From Erythrobasidium yunnanense (lineage: Eukaryota > Basidiomycota > Cystobasidiomycetes > Erythrobasidiales > Erythrobasidiaceae), in assembly GCA_001600175.1 (NCBI GenBank), contig BCJC01000002.1, positions 2,143,111 through 2,207,110 of the forward strand: a DNA stretch of 64,000 nt, in the 5' to 3' direction. Of the stretch, positions 14,435-27,561 are shown in pieces (within the stretch, counting starts at the first letter, position 1; each line of letters begins with the position of its first letter). Below the pieces are notes generated by a model, which had not been told where the DNA came from, did not search any database, and saw nothing but the letters and a program-made list of their open reading frames with translations. Made by a program: the position numbers and the translations under genes.

Positions 14435-14753
14435 AGGTTCCAGAGAAGAGGGCAGCTAAAAACCGCATAGTAAGGCGGGAGAGGACTGTTAGACGGAGAA
14501 GAGAACAGGAGAGAGCATAGTGCATCATGTAACTATCTAAAATTGTTGTCGTCCTGTTTGTCAGCAGAAGAGAGGCACCAGCGCCTCGTTTCGTGGAAGT
14601 TCGGCCGCTCGATCGAGGCATCCAGGGCTGTTTGGGAAGGATGTGCAGGAAGATCTCAATCATATGGTCTTTGACGAGTCCGAGACAGCCGATGGAATTG
14701 TATTGATCGAAGGTTGGCTTGAACGGCTGCAGCTACATACTTGGATGCGGAAT

Positions 14754-16531
14754 CTACACTTCTGACTCCGCTTCTGCACCATTGCTTTGCAATGCTTTCA
14801 ATTGTCGCTCTTCCTCCTGCACATCTTCTATATCCAGCGGATACGTCAGCAGCGCCGCTATGCCCGTCAGCTGATTTAGCTCTGCCGCACGATCGTCAGA
14901 CGTGCAGCAAGGTAGGGTGTGTCAGCTCACTCACGCTCTCCACTCTCATGCATACTCGAGAAGATGACCACTTCTGCACCATACTTCTTGACATCATCAA
15001 CTAGTTGGACGAACTTCCGCCGCCGCGTAAAGTCGTTTGATCTGTACAGTTACATCAGCTTCTTGCATAGATGCGCGTATTGATGAGACTGACTTGAACA
15101 GACGGTCCGAGATAAGCAGTGTCCCAATCGCCCCCCTGTCCGCTGCCAGGAAGACATGTTCTTCACCATACCATGCCCTCATTTCGTCATCGTTCATAGT
15201 CTTGAAGAAGCTGTATGTGAATATAATAAGTGGATAGCTTAATGAGCCTCGTGAGTGTCCACCTACCGTTGCAGTAATGCGCCTTCACGAGCGAACTTGG
15301 TATCTTTGAGCTGATGCGCGACCTGTGGAACTTGATCAACCTTTGAGAGCATAGCTGGAGAGCAGCTCACGCACCTCAGGAGAGTTGAGTATGTGAGTAA
15401 GAGAATGGACATGATGTGAAGGCGAATGTAACAGCAGGAATTTCGATTTCGAGGTAAGTAAGGTCTTGTTGTTGGTGCGCTACGAAGGTAACACATCAGC
15501 ACAGCACATGACCTAGAATCAATGTACACTCACTGCCGCTTCCGCAAAGATATGCTCAAAGACCGCCTGGTTGACAAAGCCTGGCGATGCGATGATTATA
15601 ACTTTCAGTTGGGATAGATCGAAGTGCCGCAACAGCGCTTGGTACATCTGAGTATGGAAGCGGACCTGGGCCTGGGATGGACATTAGCATGTTCTACCGA
15701 AGGCCATGCTGCAAGCCCACCTTGTCGGCACCGAGGGCAGTCCCTCCTCCTTTCCGCTTCCGCGGTATCGCTACTTCTATCCGTTGTCTCACTATAGTAG
15801 TATGTTGCGTAAGTAGGCATATATTAGCGACACCTGGTGATGCAGTCAGCGCGATCCAATATGAACAGCTATAGCAAATGAACCCTCTCCACAAACGATA
15901 GCGCCCAGCTCTGCTCCACCTCCGACTTCAGTTGCTTCTTTCACTCTGTCTATACCTATAGAGTCCCATCCTCCTTCCGCTTTTATTAGTGTAAAGTCTC
16001 GACCAGCTTCGAGATCCAGCGTATGGTATGCGCCCATCTTTACGAAGTCCGATTCGCTCGAGACAGGTCCACTGATATGTAGTGTTGATCCATCAGAGGA
16101 TGCCGCTGCAGCTGGAATGCCAGAAGAAGTAGAAGCTTCGCCGGCAGCTCCAGTCGCATCTTCGCTGTCACCGCCAGCAGCAGAAAAGACAATCTTCTTT
16201 ACGCGGATAGTGAGCATCATTCGTACTCGTTTGGAGTCAGTGGATCCAGTGGAAGATTCATTGACGACTCTTCGAACAGCTCCAGCTCGGATTTCATCGC
16301 CCTTGACAGATCGCGTTTAGGAAAGTTCGCAGAAGCAGGACAGCGAGTATATACCTCTTGAATCAGGTTGTAGGCTGTAAGACTACGTGTCAGCTTCGAG
16401 GGTGTCGAAAGAAAGGTCTTTGCCGGATCGACGTCAGTCCGCTTACCGTGCCATAAATCCTCATCGTGCTCCAAGCGCAGCCCTACAGAACCGCTGCCAT
16501 CTTTCTCGACGTGTCTCCGAAGGAGCTTCAT
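14754..16531 (-). CDS. DOM34: Dom34/Pelota, ribosome rescue factor
   Basis: The N-terminus [20 protein letters not shown] is that of Pelota, followed after introns by [26 protein letters not shown] and [20 protein letters not shown]. Domain 2 gives AIPRKRKG and [20 protein letters not shown]. Domain 3 gives [36 protein letters not shown] and a short acidic tail ending at 14754. The family resembles release factor eRF1 but lacks GGQ. With Hbs1 it opens stalled ribosomes in no-go and non-stop decay. At least seven introns cut the gene. Its first 71 bases overlap the end of the upstream ELG1 frame on the same strand. Confidence 0.95.
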
Positions 16532-19500
16532 AGTAGTGACTTGCCGGTTCCAAGAAAGGATCGGCTTCAAGCAGAGCATGTACGTTTCCTAAGAGCATAG
16601 CGTAGCCACCATATCTACAGGGTACAACATCTCGCATACCGCTTCTGATCTGCTCAAAGCAAGTCTGCTGCGCTGAACGCGCTCTTTCTAATACATTCCG
16701 CGACTTCTCCATCAAGTCCAGCATGTCTAGGAAACTTTTCTTTACCAGCTTCAGCAAGTCTTCTTGATCTCCTCACTCGAGTGTCTAGGATCATATCTTC
16801 CCTCTGCTCAGCGAGCGTTTCGTGATATAGTACTTCTTGGACATCTTCGGAAGCTACGATTGCTCGCAGATATGGCAAGGTGTCGCAGAATACGCTGCGA
16901 CTTCGCATAGGTATATCATAGTCGTCTAGTGCATTGCCGAGCAGGAAATAGAGGTTCGAAGTGTATGCGAATCTGCCGCAGACTGTCAGTGCCTCTTCTG
17001 ATGATCCGAAAAGCCATATTCACCAACCTTTTGTCCGCGATATCGTCTGGGCTCGACTCAATATCTAGGGACGCTACATAGTCTGCAAATTCGGCCTCTC
17101 TGGCATAATACGGCAGAGGCCGCTCGAACTGCTCGAAAATCGGCGCTAGAAGCGATTTGCAAGTCTTCTGAATATGCTCATTTGGCTCATCTTCCGGATC
17201 GATTGGCGTCGTTTCGTCGTCCTATCAACTAGGTCAGCTCCCAGGCAGAATTGGCGTTGTAAACGATGCGAGGCCTACCTCGAAGCGCATAAAGGGGCGC
17301 CTTTCCAGCTCAGCATCGGAATATGATAGGTCCTCTGCTACTTTGCTGACACCCCGAACCGTCGATGGAACGCTTGCTGTACCGCTTGTTGGCTGTAGTG
17401 AAGGAGAGCTACGGTGCTTGACATCGGTACCTAGCGCTTGTAGCTGAAGTAGGGACTTTCGGAGATCGATGTATGATGGTTGAGACTGCCCAGTCAGGTT
17501 TTCGAACGGGGGCAGATGAAGATCCGGCCCTTCAGCATTAGCTACGTCAGCCAGGAAAGGGATAGCGATGTCTGACGAGAGCGTCTCGAAGTAGAGCGTA
17601 GCTTGCAAGGGAAGAAGGTCGAAAGGTATGCTAAGTGGATCTGTACATATGCATTAGCTGGGCCTTTCTGGCACCGCGGCAGACATACTGACCGTTGCAG
17701 GTGAGTATGACAGGTCGCTTAGATTTTGAGATGAATGATATGACGCCTATTTTACTGTTGTCAGCTCAGATGGCAACTGTCGAATTCCAGTGAGCGCACC
17801 TTCCCAGAAACCTTGATCGCTTGGGTAGAGTAGATCGACTTCCTCTATAAGCACGACCGATTGTGCTATGCTGGAGCTAGTAGGAGCAGTTTTATCCGCT
17901 TTGGCAGTATCTATTGCAGTTTGCCCAGGCGTCGTATCTTCGCCATCCAGATCGATAGGTTGTTTTTTGCGAAAGATACCAGCCAAGCCATTTAATGATG
18001 TTGTGTTTGTTGTTTCTTTCTTGACGATATGGTTCTGTCCCACCATCCCTACGTATTTATCTATATCTTTGTTCCCTCTCTTCCCTATTCCCGGATAGAC
18101 TTCAAAGACTTGCCAGCCCAGCTCCTTCGTGACTGCATACACCGTACTCGTCTTCCCGCTTCCTACAGGTCCACATAGTAGAATAACATTTGACAGATGT
18201 TCAAATTTCGCTCCGGGGCCGGTATGAGAAGATGTTGATGTTGTGGATTTAGTAGGAGAAGGAATCGTGTCGTCGTCTTTTAGATCGAAATAATCATAGT
18301 GCCGATATTCGTCTTCGCTGTCGGAAGCTATGAAATCATCCAAATCATCGTGCGATAAATTCCCGCCTCCGCCCCCGCCTTTTCGCTTCTTACGCTTCTC
18401 GTTCTTGCGACGTCGCTTGCGTTCTTTAGAAGAGACTTCGCGCTGGACCTTGCGTTTAGATGAGCCGAAAGATCGGTCTTCGCCTTGAACAACGGGATCT
18501 GTTCGAAATGAACAGTACGATCAAAAAAGACTGTGAGCTAGGGACGTATCAGCGTATTTGTGATGTAATACGACGCACCTCGAATAGTAAGCTCTTGCAG
18601 CCATCTCTTCAGTAAATTAGCATGTCCATTGTTGGTTTGTCCAAGCACTTCGGAAGCATTGGCAGGCGCATATCTCTCTGACCAAATCTGATACTCCAGC
18701 TCTTGTCCTTGCGACGTCTCATTCTGTTGACGCAGTCTATCGAATATCGGGAATTGATCCTGACTTGAGTCCGTGCCAAGCGGAGCACTTTCCTTGTCGC
18801 TAACAGTCAACGCTACTAGCCTGTTGAGTATAGCCCTCCTTTCCTCCCCTATCACAGCATGACGTTTGCTACTGTCAAGCAAGTCTGTCTCCTCGATAGC
18901 TCTGCCTTTACCCTTCAGATCCCTCCTTACACTTCCCTGACTCGCGCGGCGTCTGTGACCGCCCGGCACACAAGCTCCAACGTGGATCGTCTCTTTGGAC
19001 GGCCAAAGAGGCAGTGAACCACCTAGCCAACCTCCGGCTTGCTTGATTGCTTTTTTGGCATCTCTTTCGGCTTTAAAGTCATCGAACGTCTTCATTGGTG
19101 CCAATTCTCGGACGGGAGAATCTGTAATTTCTATCACTTCGCGCTGAGGAGGTGGAGTGACAGGCCGTGCGGCAGATGGAGCGGTGTTGGTTAATGTGGA
19201 TGTCGAAGCCGACGCGTTTGCAGCATGGTCCCCATCGACAGGTGCAGTGACATCTGATTCCAGGTTCTGAGTCTTCTTGCCTTTGCGTATCCCGTTGGTT
19301 GTGCCTTTCTTTGCTGGCGATGATGTAGCAGTGCTGGATCTCTTGCTTGAAGCCGCCTTTGCTTTCCCTTTTCCTTTCACAGGAGGGTCTTTGATTCCCA
19401 CTGGATCAGACGATAGAGACAATACATGTTGTGCCGCTGGATCTACAGCTGCTTCTGCCTCGTTGGTGTCGGATGCTGGCTTCTTGTTCTTTGCCGGGCC

Positions 19501-19602
19501 AGCGAACAGAGGGAAGAGCTTCTTTTGCTTCATGTGGCCATCGCCATTGGTAGCAGACGTTTCTGCTGCATCGCGGCTGTCTCCATTGCTGCTGTGCTGC
19601 AT
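16461..19602 (-). CDS. ELG1: Elg1/ATAD5-like PCNA unloader, AAA+ clamp-loader large subunit
   Basis: A long disordered N-terminus opens with QKKLFPLF, a PIP-box-like PCNA-binding motif near residue 27, and has many Lys/Ser stretches. The AAA+ domain shows Walker A ([17 protein letters not shown]), [12 protein letters not shown], then [20 protein letters not shown] as Walker B, the layout of Elg1/ATAD5 rather than Rfc1. The C-terminal helical region includes [20 protein letters not shown] and [14 protein letters not shown]. The last frame runs open to 16461, past the DOM34 start at 16531. Elg1 with Rfc2-5 removes PCNA, especially SUMO- or ubiquitin-marked PCNA, after replication. An intron splits the N-terminal region from the AAA+ exon near 18500-18575. 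Confidence 0.9.
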
Positions 19603-19907
19603 TACTTGCTGCCTCGCTGTCTTGACGCGTTAAGGGCCGCGATACAAGGTCATCAAGGAAGGTATAACGAAGGTCTCGATGTTGTTGTGTTACAGATTGT
19701 CTTGAAGATGAAGATGGTAATGGAGCGTTAGCGTTGCATTAGTTGCTTAGAGAAGTCCGCCTAAAGAAGAGCCTTGAGTCTGCATCAATCAATCACCTTG
19801 GATAAGGCAAGTACAAGCATGGACTCTAACAACCCTTGAAGGAAGGATATAAGACACATGAAGAAGACATAGATCAATAGCGGAGACAGAGTAGTCGAAG
19901 ACACGCC
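19603..19907. promoter_or_regulatory. Divergent spacer between ELG1 and FAR11
   Basis: This 305-bp stretch separates two outward-facing genes and should carry both promoters. Nothing in it looks coding on its own, and I recognise no repeat or RNA gene. Confidence 0.45.
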
Positions 19908-22900
19908 ATGGCCCAGAGTGTGGACGAGCAGCAGCAATCGCTGGCAGACAGCATCGCCGGGACAGCAGATGAAGTCGACACGGATGCACGCAGAGCAGCT
20001 GTCGATCCTGCACCTCCTCCCTCGAAACAACTGCTCGAAAGCGACGACTTTGACGTGTCTGTGACTGTATCCACAAGCTTGAATCACGGTCAAGAGGATA
20101 AAGATGATGAAGATAGCAAAGCGAAACATGCTACTGCGGCTGAGTTGCATGCCCAAGCCAACGCGGATGCAGCACAGTTCCTAGACGATACAAATACTAT
20201 GCTCCTCCAGCACAGGCATCAACAGGAGCGACAGCAGCAATACCGTTCAGATGCTCGCTATGACGATGCGACCGAGTTGGAAGAGCCTGAATCAGATAGG
20301 AACATTGGCAGCGAGAGTCCAGCTCGGCGCAGTGTGCTTGAGCTACCTCCAGCATTGGATCTCGCAGATACTGGCGGTATACTATCGCATACGGAAGACT
20401 CCCTACCATCACCTTCTTCATCTCTCCTTGCAGAATCAGATCCCATCTCGGGAGAAACGCTAGATTCGATACCAGATATCTTGGAGGATGTCCCTCTGGC
20501 ATCACCTACTACAGATGCAGTGATGTTCCAAGCTGCTCAACAACAACAGCAGCAGAATGCATATTCGCAGGAGGGATATCTTACACGAGAAGAGGAGGCA
20601 CAAGCTGCTGGTTCAGGTTTAGGAATCTCAACAGGCCCGCCTGCCGATGCACAAAATCAGCCATCGCAACCACAGAACATCCAACAACAACAACAACAGC
20701 AACATCAACCACAGATTCTGCAGGACCAGAACGGCAATTTCATAAATGGTCCTCCAGGTCCGCAACCCTCGCCTAAGCAGCCTACGTTTGCATATCACCA
20801 CGACGACACGGACACTACAATGGCAGAGCTCGAAGAGTTCTTCAGCTATGTAGAGATACGAGGAGTCATTGAAGAAGGACGGACATCTTGGGCTAGTGGA
20901 TGGGAGAGTATGGGAACGCCTGATTGGCCAGAAGCGCCTAATGCGAGCAAGAAGGCGCATGTGTATCATCTTATAGAAGAACTGGAACATAGAGATCCGG
21001 AAATACGCTTTGAAGCGGCGAGACGGATAGCTTATATCGCCCACGGTAAGTCGGCTTCTACGCTCTTGTAGCTTGTGCATAAGCTGAAAGCTTGGCGCAG
21101 GCACGCCGATCTACTCGACTTCCCCTCAGCACCACCTCCATATAGTCATTACGAATTGCACGCTCCTTCGCGATGCAGGCGCTTTCACAGCAGTCCATGA
21201 AGCCTTAAAGTCAGCAAGCGGGCGCTGGAACATCATTAGGTGAGCCCTCTTTTCGTCTCATGCTTCTTCCCTTCCACAACGACTGATCGTCTGGTCTCAG
21301 CTCAACACCCGAAGCGGACCAAGCGTTCCAACCAGGTCAACAAACTTACTATCCCCAGCTTACGCCTCAAGAACGACAAGAATACCTCGAAGAAATCAAT
21401 GGAGAATTGGCTATTCATCTTTCTGTACTTTACTTCATGGTGGAGGTATTCAGAGGGGACGAAGCCTGGGCGGATGAGCTGAGTGCGTACTACACTCGCC
21501 CAGAAAGGCTGAAGTAGATCATAGCTGATTTGTGGTGGATAATAGTGGCGCTGGACCCGCCTTTGCCGATTTATCTCCTCAATCTCGTAGCTGGTCTAAG
21601 GGAAAAGAACGCAAAGGGATATCCCGTCAAGAAGGTACAATGGCTTTCGATTCATCTTTTGATCAGAGCTGATATATAATTCAGCTACTGCTTCTGCTCT
21701 GGAAGTCGCTGCTCGCATGCTTAGGGGGAAACAAGGATATATCGAGAGTAAAGAAGCTGGTGCGAAATGTCGAGGGACTGCCTGAAGATATAGACAAGGG
21801 CTCATGTGAGTTGGAAAAACCGGCCGGTGCCTCGCTCCTACAGCTGATATATCGTAACCTGTAGCCATCGACCTCAAATCCAACCCGCTCGACTTTGCCA
21901 TCTACCGCGCCGAGATCCTCAACAAGTACCCTACCTACGATCCGCCAAACCTCGTGGCTCCTATTCCGCAAGTGCCTATGGAGAGGATCGTAGCAGCTGC
22001 AGCCTCTGCTCCTCTACGTGGCCCCTTCCATATCGGCCCCGCACCAACTCCCGGTCCTTCAGCATTCCCCATCCCCAATCAAGCGCCTGCACCAGGTCCT
22101 TTACCACCTACTCCCGCACCTTCTCCCCCTCCTTCTCCTCAACCTCCCAAACCCAAGAAACAGCAATACCAGACCGACCAGAACAGGCCTTTCGTACTTC
22201 CTTTCTCACGCACAAATGCAGGAGGTGGACATTATTCCTCTATCAAAGGAAAAGGGAAAATGACTGTTCCGTTCAGTATTGAAGAAGCTGGACGTCTGTA
22301 CAAGAAGAATATCAGATTGCCCACGGAACTTTGGCAACTTTGGAAATTGAGGGAGGAATACCTGGCGGATGAGACGGGTGTTGGAAAAGATACGTCTTCG
22401 TCGTCGTCCGCTGAGGCGGGTGCGGTGGAAGCGGGGTTGGCGAGGCAATTAGATGCAATGTCCCTTGAAGATAGCTTCATGAGCATAGATCAAAGAAGGA
22501 GGTCGACAGTCGCGGAAGAACCGAAGCAAGATCCTCTGTCGCTACTATATCAGATGGAAAGCAACCTCAAGCAACAGAAGAGGGATATGCTGAAATCAGC
22601 AAAGACAGCACTGCCTGAAGACCCGCAAGCGCACAAGAAGGAGATCAAGGCCCTCACGCAGAAGATCGCTGATATCAAGAAGCTGCAGCGGGTGGAGCTG
22701 ATATATGTGAGCTAATTGATGTCTTGTCCGCGAACATTTCTCGCTGACCGCTTCCGCACAGCGCTCGACATTGTCAAGCCTGCAGAGTACGGTCATCGTG
22801 CTTCTCAAGCTACTTCTGGCAACGGTGACGGCGAACAACAATAACAACATGGCCAATGGCTCCGAAGGTATGCTGTCCCGTTCTGCAATAACGAGCAAAG

Positions 22901-25038
22901 CTGACCTTTCTCCACTATCCAGACGAGATCCGGCCGCCTCTCAGTCTCGAAGACACCGACATCATGCGGCATCGGGAGATTACCTCAAAAGCAGTCTCGG
23001 CCATTCTTATCCTGACTCTGCGCTGGTTCAAGACGTCGCATGCTATGAAGTTCCATTATTTGGCACACTTACTTGTCGACTCAAATTGTCTCTTGCTTTT
23101 ATTGAAGATGTTTGGAATGCAAGAGGTCTCAAATCAGGTCAGGATGAAGAACGAGGTCGAAGAGTGGAAGTAGGGCGCTTCTGGTTCCAGCTTTATACGG
23201 CCTCCACTCATGTTTGAAATCTACAGCTTCTTTCATTACTGTCATACATACGCGTCCCAGAATCCTGCACCATCACGGCCCGAAGACGCCATGCTCCGCG
23301 CAAAACCGCCTCCGGCACCCGCTTCTACGACATCTACGGGTCCTCCAGCATCCGTAACAGACGACGATGAACCTGAAGTCATCACAGATTTCAGCTGGAG
23401 AAACTTCTTTTCCGTTATAAACTTCGTGCATGTACTGCAGAAGCTTACAAAACGGAAAGCACACCGGATCCTACTGCTTGTTCAGTACAAGAGCTCGGTA
23501 GGTTTTTATGCTCCAGGCAACGAGAGATCGCAGCTGACAATGTGTAAACAGGCTATACTGAAGCGTATCCTGAAAGTGTCGCATCCGATGCTCCAGCTTT
23601 ACGTCCTCAAGGTCATCAAAAGCCAAGTGCCGTACTGCGGCAGGAAATGGCGGCAGTGTAAGCTTGCACATGGATTCAGTTATGCGGACATAGCTGAATC
23701 GTTCTGACGACGCTCTCTAGCCAATATGAAGGTCATCACCGCGATCTACATGAACTGCAGGCCGGATCTGCGGGACGAATGGCTCACTACCATCGATGTC
23801 GACGGCGATCTGGACGAGTCTCTAGTACGCCTAATCTATCTACAGTGTCTCAGCATTACTTGACAGTACTTCTGTGTCTACAGCCGCACGAGCAAGTCTT
23901 GCGGACATTAGTCAAGTTCTTCAATACGAAGCACTATGGAGCATTCGCTCCTCAACTACATCGTCGCTCCTCCTCGCGCTCGGACCAGAATGGCTTCATC
24001 GGCGACCCTGCCAGTGCGCAAATGGGACACGGCGGTAGCCTTTCCAACTCGGGCACCGACGACCGGGCACTAGCAAACAGACCTATGGGCATGCCGCCGC
24101 TCGCCTCACCCTCTGCTAGCGTGCACAACCTGCCTGCCCACTCACCTACCTACTTCGAAAACGAGGTCTTCCCTCCGACTCGGCCGCTGTCTACATTCGG
24201 TAGCGACGAGCATTATCGGACAAGCTACATACCTGATTCACTTATGGATGGCTATCTTGAGGACTATGAGGATCTGCTGGGAGACCTTTTGACGCCTGTC
24301 TACGACGCTCAAGGAATGCCTATATCAGGTGCATTAAGCATGAGTAGCGGGCCTGTACAAAGTCCCGGTGGCACGATGCACCACAGTGGACCAGGCATGG
24401 CTTCGCCTAGCCGTGCTTTAGGCGGAGAAGCCATCGTTTCCAACTACATGAACTCCGCAGAACAAGCTTGGCATCGCCTGGGCGAGATATTAGGAGAGAC
24501 TGATAGAATCAGCGACTCGGAATCTGTAGGAAGTATCGGGTATCTCGATGTGGCTTCGGACAGCGATGGAAGCGATCTTAGCTTGGACGATGGGTCTCAG
24601 CAGGGCCGCAACGATTGGGAGCATCTCAGGTGCGCTTGGTCCACAGATCTGCGAAGATCTTAGCTGATGGCGTAATGCAGCCCTGATCTCGCAAATGCAC
24701 TCGAGGAAGATCTGCAGCGACAAGAAGAAGAAGCCAGGTCGCATCGCTCCAGCCCGAACCGCCGGCGGAGAAGTGCATCACCTCGTTCTCCACGTATTCG
24801 TCGCTCTTCTTCTGGAACGCCTCGCTCACCCGCTCTTCGACCTGTCTTTGTCAACGTTGATTCAAGCGAAGACTACGATGACAATGCAGTCGATGAGGAC
24901 GAGGGTGATGATGACATCGGTGAGGATGAAGATGATGAAGGCGAAAGCAGACCCATGCTGCGGAGCCCGCGCCGTTCACCGCACCTATCGCCTTCCAAGG
25001 TCGCGATAGACGAGGTTGAGGCTTTCTTCAGCGAGTAG
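19908..25038 (+). CDS. FAR11: Far11/STRIP1-like scaffold of the STRIPAK phosphatase complex
   Basis: The gene encodes a large protein with an N1221-type region and a C-terminal Far11 region. The first ~270 residues are disordered, acidic and glutamine-rich, with two Gln runs near 20540-20570 and 20685-20710. The conserved part starts MAELEEFFSYVEIRG, then GTPDWPEAPNASKKAHVYHL and RDPEIRFEAARRIAYIAHG. Later blocks include FSIEEAGRLYKKNIRLPTEL, PPLSLEDTDIMRHREITSKA, LLVDSNCLLLLLKMFGMQEV, DFSWRNFFSVINFVHVLQKL and VSHPMLQLYVLKVIKSQVPY. The end is NDWEHLSPDL and an acidic Ser/Arg-rich tail to 25038. Far11/STRIP binds striatin and PP2A and works in polarity, mating arrest and TORC2 control. More than ten short introns are present. 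Confidence 0.92.
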
Positions 25039-25240
25039 CGTGTATCAGATCTTACGACGTAGATGTATATCGATGTTATGATAAGCTACTGTTTCGAAGC
25101 TGGCGAACCTGTTACTACAGAGTGACAACTTATGCAAATTGGGCTTCCTCTGCTCACCGCGAACTCGAAATCTTGCAACAAGCTTTCGAGCCGACGTCGT
25201 AGAATCACCGACTTCTTCGACATCTTGAACCGATTCCACG

Positions 25241-27287
25241 ATGGTTCTTGTGCTGTTTGAGTCGTCGCTGGGCTATACGCTCTTCAAGCTTTCGGACGGC
25301 GCAGCGCTCGACAAGCCAGAATCGTACAAGCAAGATTCGAGCAATTTGGCAAAGTTGCTGTCGCTCTCTGCCATCCAGAGGTTCTCATCAACAGCTGAGG
25401 GAGTCGAAGAAATCTCGTCAATCCAGGAGGGCAAACTCAGCAAAACCCTCAAGAAATTCCTCGTCGATGAAGTGCAGGGCAAATCCAGCAGCAAGAAGGG
25501 CAAGAAGGGTGAAGTGAACGAACAGCTCGTCGTCAGCGACCCCAAACTCGGTCAGTTTCGTCAAGCCAGGCTCATCTGTCGAGCTCGAGAGGTTTCTGAC
25601 TTTTTTCGTCGGTGTTCAATGCATGCAGGTGGTGCAATCGCAAAGAAGCTCGCTCTCAATGTAGTGTCAGACTCGACGACGCAAGACCTGTTCAGAGGCA
25701 TCAGGGAGCAGCTCGCAGGCCTGCTGTCCGAAGAGGGAGTCGACGAAAAAGATCTATCGACAATGTCGCTCGGCCTCTCGCATTCGCTGTCGAGGTGGGC
25801 TAGAGTCTATACTCCTGACGATATGACAGTGCTAACGAAGCTGCTTTCCGTCCAGATACAAGCTCAAATTCTCGCCAGACAAGGTCGACACTATGATTGT
25901 ACAAGCTATTGCACTCTTGGATGATTTGGACAAGGAGATCAATATCTATGCTATGCGAGTGAAGGTATGCATGCAGGTATTCTGTGTGTATGCCCTGGCT
26001 GACCTGAGCGCCCGCAGGAATGGTACGGCTGGCATTTCCCTGAGATGGCCAAGATCCTGTCCGACAACATGGCCTACGCCAAAGTCGTGAAAGCAATGGG
26101 ACTTCGAACGAACGCGGCGACGACCGATTTCAGCACTATCCTACCTGAAGACTTGGAAGAAGTCGTAAAAGCAGCCGCTGTCATATCCATGGGAACCGAA
26201 ATCTCCGTTACAGATCTCCACCACATCCATCTTCTTGCAGACCAAGTTATCTCCATCTCCAACTATCGCGCAGAACTCTACTCCTACTTGACGAATCGCA
26301 TGGCTGCTATCGCACCGAATTTGACGGCTCTTGTTGGAGAACTCGTTGGAGCACGTCTTATCGCACACGCTGGCAGTCTCATGACCCTCGCAAAACACCC
26401 GGCTTCTACTATTCAAATCCTTGGTGCAGAAAAGGCGCTCTTTAGAGCGCTGAAGACCAAGCACGATACTCCCAAATACGGTCTCATCTTCCATGCAAGC
26501 TTGGTTGGGCAGGCACCTCAGAAGCTTAAGGGAAAGGTGTGTCTAGTACAACTCTATCATCATACAAGAAGCAGCTTACATGTTTCTCCAGATGGCCCGT
26601 ATGGTCGCTACCAAGACTGCCCTTTCCTGCCGTATAGACGCTCTTTCAGACGCAGATACCAAATCTGCAGAAGATGCGCCGATACAGGGTATCGAGAACC
26701 GATCCAAGCTAGAGTCACGTCTACGCGCGCTCGAGCAGGGTATGGGAATTACGAACATCCGCCGGCAAACGGCAGGTGCTGCTATGAACAAGCAGCCTGG
26801 CAAATTTGAGATGCGCACGAATGGCGCACAGTACAACAATGGTGCAGATGCTCTAATTCCTAGTCAGACGACACCTGCAGCTGCTGTTCCTGTTACGAAC
26901 GGTACAAACGGTATGGATGTCGATGGTGATGAGACTGCAGACATCTCTATCAAGACGAAGAAGGACAAGAAGGATAAGAAGCGGAAACGGGACGCTGCCC
27001 AAGAGTTTGCGGAGGAAGCAGCAGACGTGTCTCTAGCGGCGCCCGCAGAGACCGCCGATGAAGCCGACAAGAAGGAGAAGAAGAAGCGTAAGAAGGAAGC
27101 TAAGCTGGCAGAGAAAGCGGGAGCATTGGAGAGAGTCGCTGCAGCGGAGATTGGGGACGTTTCGCTTGCGACGACGCTTGCAGGTGATACCACAAATGCG
27201 GACGCGAGTACACTGAATGACGATGAGAAGAAGAGGCTCAAGGCAGAGAAGAAGGCTGCTAAAAAGGCAAAGAAGGCCGCTGCATAG
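25241..27287 (+). CDS. NOP58: NOP58, core protein of box C/D snoRNPs
   Basis: The start [17 protein letters not shown] is diagnostic for Nop58. It continues through [29 protein letters not shown] and, after introns, [20 protein letters not shown]. The coiled-coil and Nop domain follow: [57 protein letters not shown] and [13 protein letters not shown]. The C-terminus is the usual lysine-rich KKE/D tail ending KKAKKAAA. The protein pairs with Nop56, fibrillarin and Snu13 to guide 2'-O-methylation of rRNA in the nucleolus. Four introns were placed (near 25553-25627, 25794-25878, 25965-26017 and 26536-26592). I looked for a box C/D snoRNA in them and saw none. Confidence 0.97.
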
Positions 27288-27561
27288 GCGGTTTCTTGGA
27301 GGAGAGCTTCTGTGTTGTTGGCCTTCGTTCGTTAGTGAGCTGTCTCTACAATCCCTCCGATCTTCGTATACTCTGTATGTATCATATGACCTATCTATTC
27401 GCAAACAGCAGCTGTCTTCACACACTTCAGTCCTATATGTATCGTTGCCACACCTTTCCAAGCGCAGAGTCCTGCAGGCACAGCGCTGTTCGTAGCTTGA
27501 AAGTGGATCAAACCAGATTTCAAGACTTTGCTTTAAACCAGTCGATAACACTCTATAAACC

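Noticed and set aside
25241-27287. Box C/D snoRNA inside a NOP58 intron
   Set aside because: The introns are only about 50-85 nt, and I could not find a C box plus D box pair with terminal stem in any of them.
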